Part shown: positions 17,507 through 26,020 of the stretch, in pieces
Layout: every line of letters begins with the position of its first letter
How positions within the stretch are numbered: position 1 is the first letter of the stretch
NCBI GenBank assembly: GCA_947471505.1
Contig: CANIWM010000009.1
Coordinates: 53,607-117,606 of the forward strand
Source: Chthoniobacteraceae bacterium
Lineage (GTDB): Bacteria > Verrucomicrobiota > Verrucomicrobiia > Chthoniobacterales > Chthoniobacteraceae
DNA length: 64,000 nt
Direction of reading: 5' to 3'
Program-made: the position numbers and the translations under genes
The notes under the pieces: generated by a model
Told to the model about the DNA's origin: nothing
The model's input: the letters and a program-made list of their open reading frames with translations, nothing else
Database searches by the model: none

Positions 17507-17520
17507 GGAAACGGGGTCAC
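17507..17520. repeat. 14-bp inverted copy of a motif at 15226-15239
   Basis: GGGAAACGGGGTCA here is the exact reverse complement of TGACCCCGTTTCCC at 15226-15239. The two copies flank the zinc-ribbon and PrsW genes in inverted orientation, 2.3 kb apart, inside G-rich (here) and C/T-rich (there) tracts. The rest of 17374-17610 shows no gene. Confidence 0.4.
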
Positions 17521-17610
17521 GGGGTCAGGCAATAAAATGGAAAACTTTTCGGCCTCATTGTGTGGCATGTCTTGTTGATGATCTGCCCGGCCCACGGGCT
17601 TCGCATTGTT

Positions 17611-18598
17611 TTAACTGGATGATTCACTGCTACTGCTACTGCTCCCGCCAGGACTGCTCGATGAACCGCCGGGAAGACTGCTGCTGCTGCTGCTACTGCT
17701 GCTCGATGAACTGAATGGGTCGGTTACGAGGCTGCTGCTGCTCGATGAACTACTTTCCGCGCTGGAACTGCTGCTGGGAATAATCGGGCCGGGCTCTTCC
17801 TCGTGGGGATGGTGCTCGGCGCGGAGATGCGCGATTATTCCTTCATGGAGCGGGTGCGCGGGAGTTTGAATTGGTCGCGGATGGTGTCGTGTTCGCGGGT
17901 CGTCCAGGGCCATTCCTGGTCGGCGGCGAGTTGGATGTCTAGGCGTCCCGCTACGATGTCGGCGAGGAGTTCGTCGGCGGTGCGGTGCTCGGTTTTTGAG
18001 AGGTTTTGTGCGTCGGCTTGCGCGTTGTCTTTGGCGGTGAGCGTGGCGTAGGCGGTGGTTAGCTTTGTAATGTCGGCTGCTTTTACGCCTTTGAGAACGT
18101 CGAGCGGTGGGGCGTTGTTTGGGCCGGGGGTGATGCGGTCGAGGATGCTTTTGGCGACGGTTTTGAGGCGGACGAGGTTGCTATCGACATCTTCGCCGAT
18201 GAAGTAATCGCCGAGCCGGGCGCGCTCGCTCGCGCGGAAGGTGCGGAGTGCGCCGCGCTGGGCCACGTCCACGCCCGCGTTCACGCTGGCGCGGGCGGCG
18301 GCTTCGTCGGCGGTGAATTGCTCTTTGGCGACGGTGGCGGCGTGGCCTCCTGTGATGGCGTCTTCGGCTCGGTCGCATAGGGCGGCGAGAGCGGCGACGT
18401 CGGCCTCGGTCACGTCCCGGTCGATGAGCGCTTGTTGTGCTCCGGCTTGTTGTAGGCGGTGATGATGTCGCGGGTTTCGTCGATTTTATCGACTTTGGCT
18501 TGGTCAAACGGGCCACGGGGTTTCCGGGGCTTGTTCTCGGGTTCGGAGCTGGAGCTGGAGCTGGAGGCTGAGGAGTTGTTTTCTGGTTCGTTGGGCAT
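17611..18598 (-). pseudogene. Ser-rich protein gene spread over three reading frames
   Basis: Three overlapping minus-strand frames read as one protein. The first (18598-18410) starts MPNEPENNSSASSSSSSSEP and ends shortly after DETRDIITAYNK. A shift near 18430 continues as QALIDRDVTEADVAALAALC and runs through the helical middle (to 17835, ending RTRSMKE). A second shift near 17840-17870 continues as a Ser-rich tail (EEEPGPIIPSSSSS, then long Ser runs) ending at 17611. Serine-rich segments at both ends and the absence of start signals for the later frames argue for a single gene with two frameshifts. The middle is a helical domain of unknown family. Sequencing error in the repetitive ends is possible. 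Confidence 0.5.
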
Positions 18599-18681
18599 GG
18601 CGATGGGAGTTCTATGGTTGGTTTTTTGTGTATGTGTTACATTATGTGGTGTTTACTGAATAAAAGATTGAAGCCTCGCTT

Positions 18682-19101
18682 ATGGACTTTGCGTTCGCTC
18701 ATCAAAAAATAGCATTCGCTGGTCTTAAAGTAGGGTTCGATTGTCAAAAATAGTATATCCGGGTCTCCAGACAGTAGTGCTTTTACTAGAGATAGCGCTC
18801 GCATGTCTTAAAATATCTCCTTCGGGTCTTGGAATATCTGTCGCTGATTTGGAGATAGGATATCCGGGGCTTTGGACAGTAGTGCTTTTACTGGGGATAG
18901 CGCTCGCATGTCTTAAAATATCTCCTCCATGTCTCAAAATATCTCGTTCAGGTCTAAAAATAGGATGTGCTGATTGAAGAACAGCGTCCCGACATTTGGC
19001 CATAGGGCCCCCGGATTGGCGGATACGGGCCCCGGCTTGAAAAATATCCCCGCCAGATTGCGCGTTATGATTCCGTGATTGAGGAGTAGTGCAGCCGGGT
19101 T
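18682..19101. repeat. Array of twenty in-register degenerate 21-bp units
   Basis: Read on the minus strand from 19101 to 18682, the sequence falls into twenty contiguous 21-nt units with no indels. In one frame these are heptapeptides: NPAALLL, NHGIITR, NLAGIFF, KPGPVSA, NPGALWP, NVGTLFF, NQHILFL, DLNEIF-stop and so on. Three TGA/TAA stops fall at the same unit position, so this frame is not read through. A second frame is open across the array. A 50-bp segment (18771-18820) recurs at 18876-18925 with 2 mismatches, 105 nt or exactly five units away. 18599-18681, before the array, shows no gene. Confidence 0.7.
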
Positions 19102-19416
19102 GCACGGTGATTTGCTGTTGGAAGATTTTTCGTCCACCCGAGTTCCGACGTGCCGTTTGGACACAATCCACGCGCTCTGAGAGACTCGAAAAATCATGAC
19201 CGCGTTGGAAGAAGCTGGGACTCATAAAAACGAACTTATTAGCCGGGTAGACGTTGTGCGATGGGAGGTCGAGAACAATTTTGAATTATTTTCGCTCTGG
19301 ATTCCTCGTTTTTGCGCGGGCGTTTTTGGGAACACGCTGGGCCGTTTGAAATGCGGTGACTCGCGCTCGACAAGTCCGGCGAGGATCTGTTTGTTGTGCT
19401 GCGAACTACCGATTTT
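19102..19416. other. Gene-free stretch upstream of ybaB
   Basis: I see no convincing gene here: short frames on both strands lack starts, composition or family features. No clear Shine-Dalgarno precedes the ybaB ATG at 19417. The ybaB promoter must lie here or within the 21-bp array, but no confident -35/-10 pair was identified. Confidence 0.4.
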
Positions 19417-19731
19417 ATGAACATTCAAAAAATGATGAAACAAGCGCAGCAGATGCAGGAAAAGATGCAGCGCGCGCAGGAAGAGCTGGGCGAAAAGGAA
19501 GTCGAAGTCACCGCTGGCGGGGGCAAGATTACCGTGAAGGCGAATGGCGCGGGCGATGTGCTCTCCATCAAGATCAGCAAAGATGTCGTGGACCCGAACG
19601 ATGTGGAGATGCTCGAAGACCTGATCCTCACCGGCGTGCAAAAAGCCATCGAGGAAGGCCGCGCAATCATGCAGGCCGAGATGGGGAAAATCACCGGCGG
19701 CATGGGGTTGCCTCCGGGGCTCGGGTTCTAA
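19417..19731 (+). CDS. YbaB/EbfC family nucleoid-associated protein
   Basis: This 104-residue protein binds DNA as a homodimer. The N-terminal helix is Met/Gln-rich (MNIQKMMKQAQQMQEKMQRA), followed by the family core VEVTAGGGKITVKANGAGDVLSIKISKDVVDPNDVEMLEDLILTG cut by short turns, and a C-terminal helix with the typical Gly/Met end (MGKITGGMGLPPGLGF). In many bacteria the gene sits between dnaX and recR; here both are absent and it is followed by gatB. The ATG at 19417 fits the family start; one 21 nt upstream adds an atypical MLRTTDF. Confidence 0.92.
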   Translation: MNIQKMMKQAQQMQEKMQRAQEELGEKEVEVTAGGGKITVKANGAGDVLSIKISKDVVDPNDVEMLEDLILTGVQKAIEEGRAIMQAEMGKITGGMGLPPGLGF

Positions 19732-19736
19732 TTAGT

Positions 19737-19814
19737 TGTGATTGGTGACTTGTGAGAAGTGATTTGTGGGCGCAGGCGACTCCACGAGTCACTTCTCACA
19801 AATCACCAATCACA
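19737..19814. repeat. Heptanucleotide-built hairpin repeat, copy 1
   Basis: The left arm (19737-19762) and right arm (19789-19814) are 26-nt inverted repeats with one mismatch, separated by a 26-nt loop. The arms are made of 7-nt steps (GTGATTG, GTGACTT, GTGAGAA, GTGATTT). A related hairpin sits at 43814-43887 with the same core arm TGATTTGTGAGAAGTGA and a similar GCGACT...AG loop. It lies between ybaB and gatB and may act as a terminator or processing site. Confidence 0.75.
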
Positions 19815-19827
19815 GCATCTCAACCGT

Positions 19828-21279
19828 ATGCGCTACATCACCACCATCGGCCTAGAGGTCCACGTCCAGCTCAAGACTCGCAGCAAGATGTTCTGCGGAT
19901 GCGCGACGGGCTTCGGTGCGGAGCCGAATACGAACGTCTGCCCGGTCTGCCTCGGCTACCCCGGCGCTCTGCCGGTGATGAATGAGGAGGCGCTGAAAAA
20001 GACTGCGCTCACGGGGCTTATGCTCGGCTGCACGGTGCCGGACTTGTGCAAGTTTGACCGGAAGAATTACTTCTACCCGGACATGCCGAAGAACTATCAG
20101 ATCACCCAGTTTGACCAGCCCATCTGCGTCGGCGGCGGGGTGCCGCTGCACGAGTTCGCGTATCCCAAGGACGCGCAGAAGAGCATTGCTGCGCCGGGCA
20201 AAGTGGTGAACCTCACGCGCATCCATCTCGAAGAAGACGTGGCGAAGTCCCAGCACTTCGACACAAATAGCGGCATTGATTTTAACCGCGCGGGAACTCC
20301 GCTCATGGAGATCGTCAGCGAGCCGGAGATTGATTCGCCGGAGGAAGCCGCCGCCTATTTGACCAGCCTCCAGCAAATCCTCATCTACGGCGGAGTGTCC
20401 GACGCCGACATGGAAAAGGGACAACTCCGCTGCGACTGCAACGTCTCCGTCCGGCCCGAGGGACAAAAGGAATTGGGGACGAAGATTGAGATCAAGAACA
20501 TGAACTCCATCAGCGCCGTCCGCCGTGCGCTTGCCTACGAAATCGAACGCCAGACCGAGGCAGTAATGCGCGGGGAAAAACTCCGCCAAAGCACGCGCGG
20601 TTGGGACGATGATGCCGGGCAGACGCGCCACCAGCGCGACAAGGAAGACGCGCACGATTACCGCTATTTCCCCGACCCTGACCTCCTGCCCGTGGATACG
20701 CGCGTCTTCATGGATGAAGTCCGCTCGCGCCGCCCGGAACTGCCCAGCGAGAAGCGCGACCGCTTTGTCGCACAATACGGCATCACCGCCTACGACGCCT
20801 CGGTGCTCGCGAGCGAGAAAGGGCTGGCGGAGTTTTACGATGCTGCTGCAAAGGGAGCGAACGATGCGAAGACGGCGGCCAATTTAGTCATCAACGACCT
20901 CCTCAGCGCGCTCAGTGCTGCGGAGAAGAGTATCGCCGAAGTCCCCTTCCCCGCCGGCCATCTCAGCGACCTCGTGAACATCATCCACGGCGGCAGCATC
21001 AGCTCGAAGCAAGGCAAAGAAGTCTTCACGGAAATGTTCGCCACGGGCAAAGCGCCCGCCGCCATCGTGGAAGAGAAAGGCATGAAGCAAGAGAGCGACG
21101 CCGGTGCCCTGGAAGTCCTCTGCAAACAAGCCATCGAAGCCAGCGCCAAAGCCGTCGCCGAATACAAAGCGGGGAAGCTCGGAGCCATCAACGCCATCAA
21201 GGGCCAAGTGATGAAACTCTCCGGCGGCAAAGCGAACCCCGCCATCGTCAACGACCTCCTCCAGAAGCTCCTGTCCTAG
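19828..21279 (+). CDS. gatB: Asp/Glu-tRNA(Asn/Gln) amidotransferase subunit B
   Basis: This 483-residue subunit of GatCAB converts Glu-tRNA(Gln) or Asp-tRNA(Asn) to the amidated form. The start TIGLEVHVQLKTRSKMFCGC holds family motif and zinc-site cysteines; further on are FDRKNYFYPDMPKNYQI, GIDFNRAGTPLMEIVSEPEI and DCNVSVRP. The C-terminal YqeY-like tRNA-binding domain (ALEVLCKQAIEASAKAVAEY) ends the protein. Length is typical. The ATG at 19828 is chosen because the family starts there; an upstream extension would be translated hairpin DNA. gatA and gatC are not in the window. Confidence 0.95.
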   Translation: MRYITTIGLEVHVQLKTRSKMFCGCATGFGAEPNTNVCPVCLGYPGALPVMNEEALKKTALTGLMLGCTVPDLCKFDRKNYFYPDMPKNYQITQFDQPICVGGGVPLHEFAYPKDAQKSIAAPGKVVNLTRIHLEEDVAKSQHFDTNSGIDFNRAGTPLMEIVSEPEIDSPEEAAAYLTSLQQILIYGGVSDADMEKGQLRCDCNVSVRPEGQKELGTKIEIKNMNSISAVRRALAYEIERQTEAVMRGEKLRQSTRGWDDDAGQTRHQRDKEDAHDYRYFPDPDLLPVDTRVFMDEVRSRRPELPSEKRDRFVAQYGITAYDASVLASEKGLAEFYDAAAKGANDAKTAANLVINDLLSALSAAEKSIAEVPFPAGHLSDLVNIIHGGSISSKQGKEVFTEMFATGKAPAAIVEEKGMKQESDAGALEVLCKQAIEASAKAVAEYKAGKLGAINAIKGQVMKLSGGKANPAIVNDLLQKLLS

Positions 21280-21282
21280 CGC

Positions 21283-21600
21283 ATGGCCAGCAACCGCATC
21301 ATCAAATATTGCAGCATCGCCGGGTTCATCCTCGCGGAAATCTACATGGTCTTCATCGTCCTCGCGCCGAACGTCGCAGGAGCGCCGCTTCTGTCGCGGA
21401 TGATCATCCCGAAGGAAGAAATCCCGAAGTCCGACGTGCCCCTCGGCACCCCACCGCCCACGAGCATAAAGATCACGCGGCTCCTCGTCGTCGGCTTTTT
21501 CCTCGGCCCATTCGGAGCAATGGCGGGGCTCGGCGTTGGGCTGCTCATCGCCGGGGTGATGCCGCCGCGGAAGCCCGGCCTGACTGACTCCAAAGACTAA
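21283..21600 (+). CDS. Small two-span membrane protein
   Basis: The 105 residues have an N-terminal membrane segment (YCSIAGFILAEIYMVFIVLA) and a C-terminal one (LLVVGFFLGPFGAMAGLGVGLLIAGV), joined by a proline-rich polar loop (PKEEIPKSDVPLGTPPPTS). The gene starts 3 bp after gatB and is probably co-transcribed. I do not recognise the family. Followed by an 80-bp gap before the CotH gene. Confidence 0.6.
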   Translation: MASNRIIKYCSIAGFILAEIYMVFIVLAPNVAGAPLLSRMIIPKEEIPKSDVPLGTPPPTSIKITRLLVVGFFLGPFGAMAGLGVGLLIAGVMPPRKPGLTDSKD

Positions 21601-21679
21601 AGCGCGCACTGCCCCCGGCCGCCTCCCCCTCGCCATTTTCCCGGTTGCAGATCTCCGCGCTCTTCGTAGCCTCACAGCT

Positions 21680-24600
21680 ATGTCTGTCCGCCTGTTCACA
21701 CTCCTCATTTTCGCAATCCTCGCTCTCGCCGGAGCGGGACGGGCGCAAGTCGTCATCCATGAATTTGTCGCCGAAAATGGAGCTTCGGCTACGGATGAGG
21801 ATGGCTCGCACCCCGACTGGATCGAGCTACTGAACGTCACCACTGCGGATGTGAATCTGGACGGCTGGTGGCTTTCGGACGACCCACTCGTGCCGATGAA
21901 ATGGCGCATCCCGGCGGTCACGATTGCTGGTCGCGGGTATCTCGTGTTCTTCGCTTCGGGGAAAAACCGCACGGCCACCCTGCACACGAATTTCCAGCTC
22001 AATAATGCGGGCGAATCCGTTCTGCTCACGCGGCCCGACGGCTCGGCGGCTTCCCAATTCCTGAACTACCCAGCGCAACGCGAGGACATCGGCTATGGCA
22101 CTGGGGAGGAGACTCTTGCGGGGAATCTTGTGCAGTTTGGCAGCCCGGTGAAAGCGTTCATCCCGACAAACAGCACGCTCGGGGCGACGTGGACGCAGCC
22201 CGCTTTCTCCGATGCCTCATGGCAGAGCGGGTCGGCAGGCGCGGGCTACGACATCGGTGGAGCGAGTCCGGGACTGGTGTTGTATTATGATTTTAACGAC
22301 GGGACGAATGCGGCTCAGGCAAACGATCTCAGCGGCAATGCGCGGCACGGCCTCGTTGAGGGCGGGGCCAGTTTCGCGGCGGCGGGCGGCGGGCGCACGG
22401 GGCTGGCGATGAACTTCCCAAACTCGGGGACGAACCGCGTGCGCGTCGCAGCGGCGGCGACGGGCGGGCTTGATTCTATCAGCACTGCCGACGCCGTGAG
22501 CGTGAGTGTGTGGATGTTCGGAGACAGCGGGCAGCCGCAGCCGGATTCGCTCTTCTACGGCGACGACACGACCGACGGCACCGGCATCCGTGCGCTAAAC
22601 GCCCATGTGCCGTGGGTGGACCAAGTGGTGTATTGGGATTGCGGCGGATTTAACGCCGGGCAGCGCATCTCCGTCTCCGTGCCGGATTCGACGAAGTGGA
22701 AAGGGCAATGGAACCACTACGTTTTCACGAAAGGGAACGGCGTGCTGCAAGTGTGGCTGAACGGCTCGCTGCTCACCACTGGCGCAAGCGCACCGGGCCT
22801 CGGCACGATTCGCTCGCTGTTTCTCGGCAGCGCACCGTGGGGGGCTTATGGCGGGAAAGTGGATGACTTTGCGGTGTGGAATCGCGCACTCGCCGCTGAG
22901 GAAATCGTGGCGCTCTCCCAAGGTGCGACGCCGCTGAACATGCTCGGCTTCACCGGCTCCATCGGCACGGACTTGCTCCCGATGCGCGGGGTGAATGCCA
23001 CGGCTTACACGCGCTTTCCGTTCACCTTCACGGGCACGCCGGACTTTGATTCGCTGCGGCTGCGCGTGAAGTATGAGGATGGGTTCGTCGCGTATTTGAA
23101 CGGCACAGAAATCGCCCGCCGCAACGCGCCTACCACGCCGCAGTGGAACTCGCTGGCCACCGCCGACCGCTCGCGACTCGATGGGCTCGTGTGGGTGCCT
23201 ATGGAGATTCCCGGCGGCGCATCAATGCTTGCGCAAGGGGCCAACGTGCTGGCGATTCAATCGCTGAATGAGAGCGTGTCCAGCAACGAACTGCTCGTCC
23301 TTCCCGAGCTGGCGAAATCGCGCACCACGGCAAGCCGGTTCCTTTCTCCAGCCACGCCCGGCACCGGAAACTCCCGAGGCTTCTCCGGCTTCGTTGCCGA
23401 CATCCAGTTCAGCGTGAATCGCGGTTGGTTCAGCTCCCCCTTTTCCACCACGGTGACGTGCGCCACGCCCGGAGCGACGCTCGTTTATACGCTGGATGGC
23501 AGCGCGCCCACGCTTACGAACGGCACACTCGTTTCACCGCCGAACGTGACGCTCATTATCACCGGCACGACGACGCTCCGAGCGGCTGCATTCCAAGCGG
23601 ACATGCTCCCGACGAACGTGGACACGCAGACGTATCTTTTCGCCGCGCAAGTCGCCGCACAGCCCGCGACGCGACCCGGCTGGCCCGCGACGTGGCCGAC
23701 GGGGCATCCCGTGGACCTGGAAATGGACCCGGATGTGACCAACTCCACGCTGCCCGGCTACAGCGTCGCGGATGCGTTGCTCGCCATCCCGAGCATCAGC
23801 ATCGTGGGGAAGCTGAGCGACATCATCACGCTCTACGGATCATCGTCCTACACCGGCTCGCTTCAAGCGCCAGAGCTGCCCGCCGTCGCAGTCTCCGCCG
23901 AGTGGATCGAGCCCGGCGCGAGTTGGCAGGAGGATTGCGCCTTCAATATCCACGGCAACATTTCGCGCAGCAAAGACTTCACGCCGAAGCACGGATTCAG
24001 CCTCAACTTTTCCGGCGACTACGGAGCACGTTCGCTGAGCCAAGATGTGTTCCCCGGCAGCGGAGCGACGAAGTTTGACCGGCTCGTGCTCAAGTCGCTC
24101 TCGACCGATACGTGGCCGTGCTCGAATGTGGCGAACAGCGTCATTGACGGCGACACGCGCTGGAAACGCGCCGAGTCCACCTACCTGCGCGACGAAGTCT
24201 TCCGCGCCACGCACCTCGCCGTCAGCGGCACGTCGGCGCGTGGAAGATACGCGCACCTTTTCATCAATGGTGTGTATTGGGGGCTACTCAACGTCATCGA
24301 GCATCTCGATAATCAATTTGCCTCCGAGCACTTCGGCGGCGCACGCAGCGAGTGGGACATCATCAAGGACTACAACGAGCTTGCAGACGGCAGCCGTGCT
24401 GATTGGGACGCGCTGCTCGCACTGGCGGGCACATCGGGTTTTTTGTCCGAAGCCACCTACCAGCAAGCGCAAGGCAATAACCCAGACGGCACGCGCAATG
24501 TCGCCTTCCCGGCACTTCTCGATGTGCAAAATCTCATCGACTACATGGCCGTCCACATCGCGCAGGGAGCGGATGATTGGCCGGATAAGAACTGGTATGG

Positions 24601-26002
24601 GATGCGCCGCCGCACGGACCCAAACGTGGGCTTCAAATTCCTTTCTTGGGACCAAGAAATCTCGAACAACTCCATCCTCAAGCAGCACTCCGCCAACGGC
24701 CCGCTCTACGAGCTAGTGGAGCAAGCAGGCCGCCCTGCCGCAATTTACCACAGCGCGATTTTCAACGCGGGATTCAAGCGCGCGTTCGGCGACCGAGTGC
24801 AGGCGCTCTTCTTTAATAACGGCCCGATGAGCCAAGCCGCGATGTCCGCACGGTGGAACGCGCACAAGGCGATCATTGATAAAGCCGTCGTCGCCGAGAG
24901 CGCCCGCTGGGGCGACTACCAGCGGGCCACGCCGTTCAAGCGCGAGGTGGAATGGCTGGCGGCTTCCGCATGGATGGATTCCACGTACTGGCCGCAGTTC
25001 GTGAGCGGTGCGCTCATCCGCTTTCGCAATGCGGGCGTCTTCCCGAGCTTCAGCGCACCGACGTTTAACCAACACGGAGGCGACTACACGCCCGGCTTCC
25101 GCGTCGCCATCACCCACACGAACGGCACCGGCTACACGATGTTTTACACCACGAACGGCACCGACCCGACCGCTCCCGGCACGTCGAATTACACCGGCAC
25201 ATTTGCGCTCAACGGCATCACCACCGTCCGCAGCCGGGTGCGAAATAACACGACGCTCGAATGGAGCGCCCTCACCAGCGCGACCTTCCAGCCCGCACAG
25301 GGCCTTGGGCTGCTCCTGCTCACCGAACTTTGCTACGACCCGCCCGGCGGAGATACGTTCGAGTTTCTCGAACTGCAAAACACCGGCACGACGACGCTCG
25401 ACCTCACGGGGTGCGCCTTTACGGACGGCATCGGCTACACATTTCCAAACGGCACAATGGTAGCCCCCGGCGCATTCCTCATCCTCGCTCGCACCCCAAG
25501 CGGCGGCGCACTCGGCCCCTACACCGGCAAGCTCGATAACGACGGCGAAACGCTCACCCTCAGCAACGCACTGGCGCAGCCGATTTGGTCGTTCACCTAC
25601 GGAGTACTTCCGCCGTGGCCCAGCTCTGGCAGCGGTTCGCTGCACTACCTCTCCGGCGCACAGGGCAGCGCAGCCTCTTGGTTCGCAGGCACTTCCACCC
25701 CCGGCACACACCCCGCCGATGCGGACGGCGACGGCAGCTCGAACCTCGCCGAACAATCGGCTGGGACCGACCCCGGCGACTCGGCGAGTGTCTTCAAAAT
25801 CACCTCCATCGTGAGGAACGGCGACGGCAGCGTGACTTGCACTTTCCCCGGCATCGCGGGCAAAACGTATCGCGTGCAAACCAGCAGCGACCTCGCGACT
25901 TGGACACCCCACGGCAGCGACATCACCGCCACCACGAGCGGCCCGCAAACCTTCACGGACACAGCCGTAAGCCCGCACTACTACCGAGTGCGCACCCCGT
26001 GA
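21680..26002 (+). CDS. Giant secreted protein: lamin-tail, LamG, chitobiase-like and CotH kinase domains
   Basis: The 1,440-residue protein starts with a signal peptide (MSVRLFTLLIFAILALAGAG). Domains in order: lamin-tail/LTD (~23-130, VVIHEFVAENGA, DWIELLNVT), LamG/concanavalin (~195-415, LYYDFNDGTNAAQANDLSG), a beta domain with YEDGFVAYLNGTEIARRNAP (~455-500), chitobiase-type beta sandwich (~575-660, LVYTLDGSAPTLTNG), CotH kinase-like (~750-1020, with the acidic FLSWDQE near its end), a second chitobiase-like module (~1130-1200), a second LTD (~1210-1310) and a Ca-binding DADGDGSSN tail. CotH proteins are secreted atypical kinases in Bacillus; phosphorylation of exported proteins is therefore possible but not shown. 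A paralogue with the same order is at 32349-38624. Confidence 0.88.
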   Translation: MSVRLFTLLIFAILALAGAGRAQVVIHEFVAENGASATDEDGSHPDWIELLNVTTADVNLDGWWLSDDPLVPMKWRIPAVTIAGRGYLVFFASGKNRTATLHTNFQLNNAGESVLLTRPDGSAASQFLNYPAQREDIGYGTGEETLAGNLVQFGSPVKAFIPTNSTLGATWTQPAFSDASWQSGSAGAGYDIGGASPGLVLYYDFNDGTNAAQANDLSGNARHGLVEGGASFAAAGGGRTGLAMNFPNSGTNRVRVAAAATGGLDSISTADAVSVSVWMFGDSGQPQPDSLFYGDDTTDGTGIRALNAHVPWVDQVVYWDCGGFNAGQRISVSVPDSTKWKGQWNHYVFTKGNGVLQVWLNGSLLTTGASAPGLGTIRSLFLGSAPWGAYGGKVDDFAVWNRALAAEEIVALSQGATPLNMLGFTGSIGTDLLPMRGVNATAYTRFPFTFTGTPDFDSLRLRVKYEDGFVAYLNGTEIARRNAPTTPQWNSLATADRSRLDGLVWVPMEIPGGASMLAQGANVLAIQSLNESVSSNELLVLPELAKSRTTASRFLSPATPGTGNSRGFSGFVADIQFSVNRGWFSSPFSTTVTCATPGATLVYTLDGSAPTLTNGTLVSPPNVTLIITGTTTLRAAAFQADMLPTNVDTQTYLFAAQVAAQPATRPGWPATWPTGHPVDLEMDPDVTNSTLPGYSVADALLAIPSISIVGKLSDIITLYGSSSYTGSLQAPELPAVAVSAEWIEPGASWQEDCAFNIHGNISRSKDFTPKHGFSLNFSGDYGARSLSQDVFPGSGATKFDRLVLKSLSTDTWPCSNVANSVIDGDTRWKRAESTYLRDEVFRATHLAVSGTSARGRYAHLFINGVYWGLLNVIEHLDNQFASEHFGGARSEWDIIKDYNELADGSRADWDALLALAGTSGFLSEATYQQAQGNNPDGTRNVAFPALLDVQNLIDYMAVHIAQGADDWPDKNWYGMRRRTDPNVGFKFLSWDQEISNNSILKQHSANGPLYELVEQAGRPAAIYHSAIFNAGFKRAFGDRVQALFFNNGPMSQAAMSARWNAHKAIIDKAVVAESARWGDYQRATPFKREVEWLAASAWMDSTYWPQFVSGALIRFRNAGVFPSFSAPTFNQHGGDYTPGFRVAITHTNGTGYTMFYTTNGTDPTAPGTSNYTGTFALNGITTVRSRVRNNTTLEWSALTSATFQPAQGLGLLLLTELCYDPPGGDTFEFLELQNTGTTTLDLTGCAFTDGIGYTFPNGTMVAPGAFLILARTPSGGALGPYTGKLDNDGETLTLSNALAQPIWSFTYGVLPPWPSSGSGSLHYLSGAQGSAASWFAGTSTPGTHPADADGDGSSNLAEQSAGTDPGDSASVFKITSIVRNGDGSVTCTFPGIAGKTYRVQTSSDLATWTPHGSDITATTSGPQTFTDTAVSPHYYRVRTP

Positions 26003-26020
26003 CTTGCTCGCGCTGGAGCC

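Noticed and set aside
15226..17520. Composite transposon bounded by the inverted pair
   Set aside because: No transposase or target-site duplication is present; reported only as a weak inverted pair.
18682..19101. CRISPR array
   Set aside because: Units are 21 bp, contiguous and degenerate, with no conserved direct repeat alternating with unique spacers, and no cas genes are in the window.
18725..19225. 166-codon minus-strand frame across the 21-bp array as a gene
   Set aside because: It is open but its residues follow the DNA period only, and it has no family features; kept as repeat rather than CDS.
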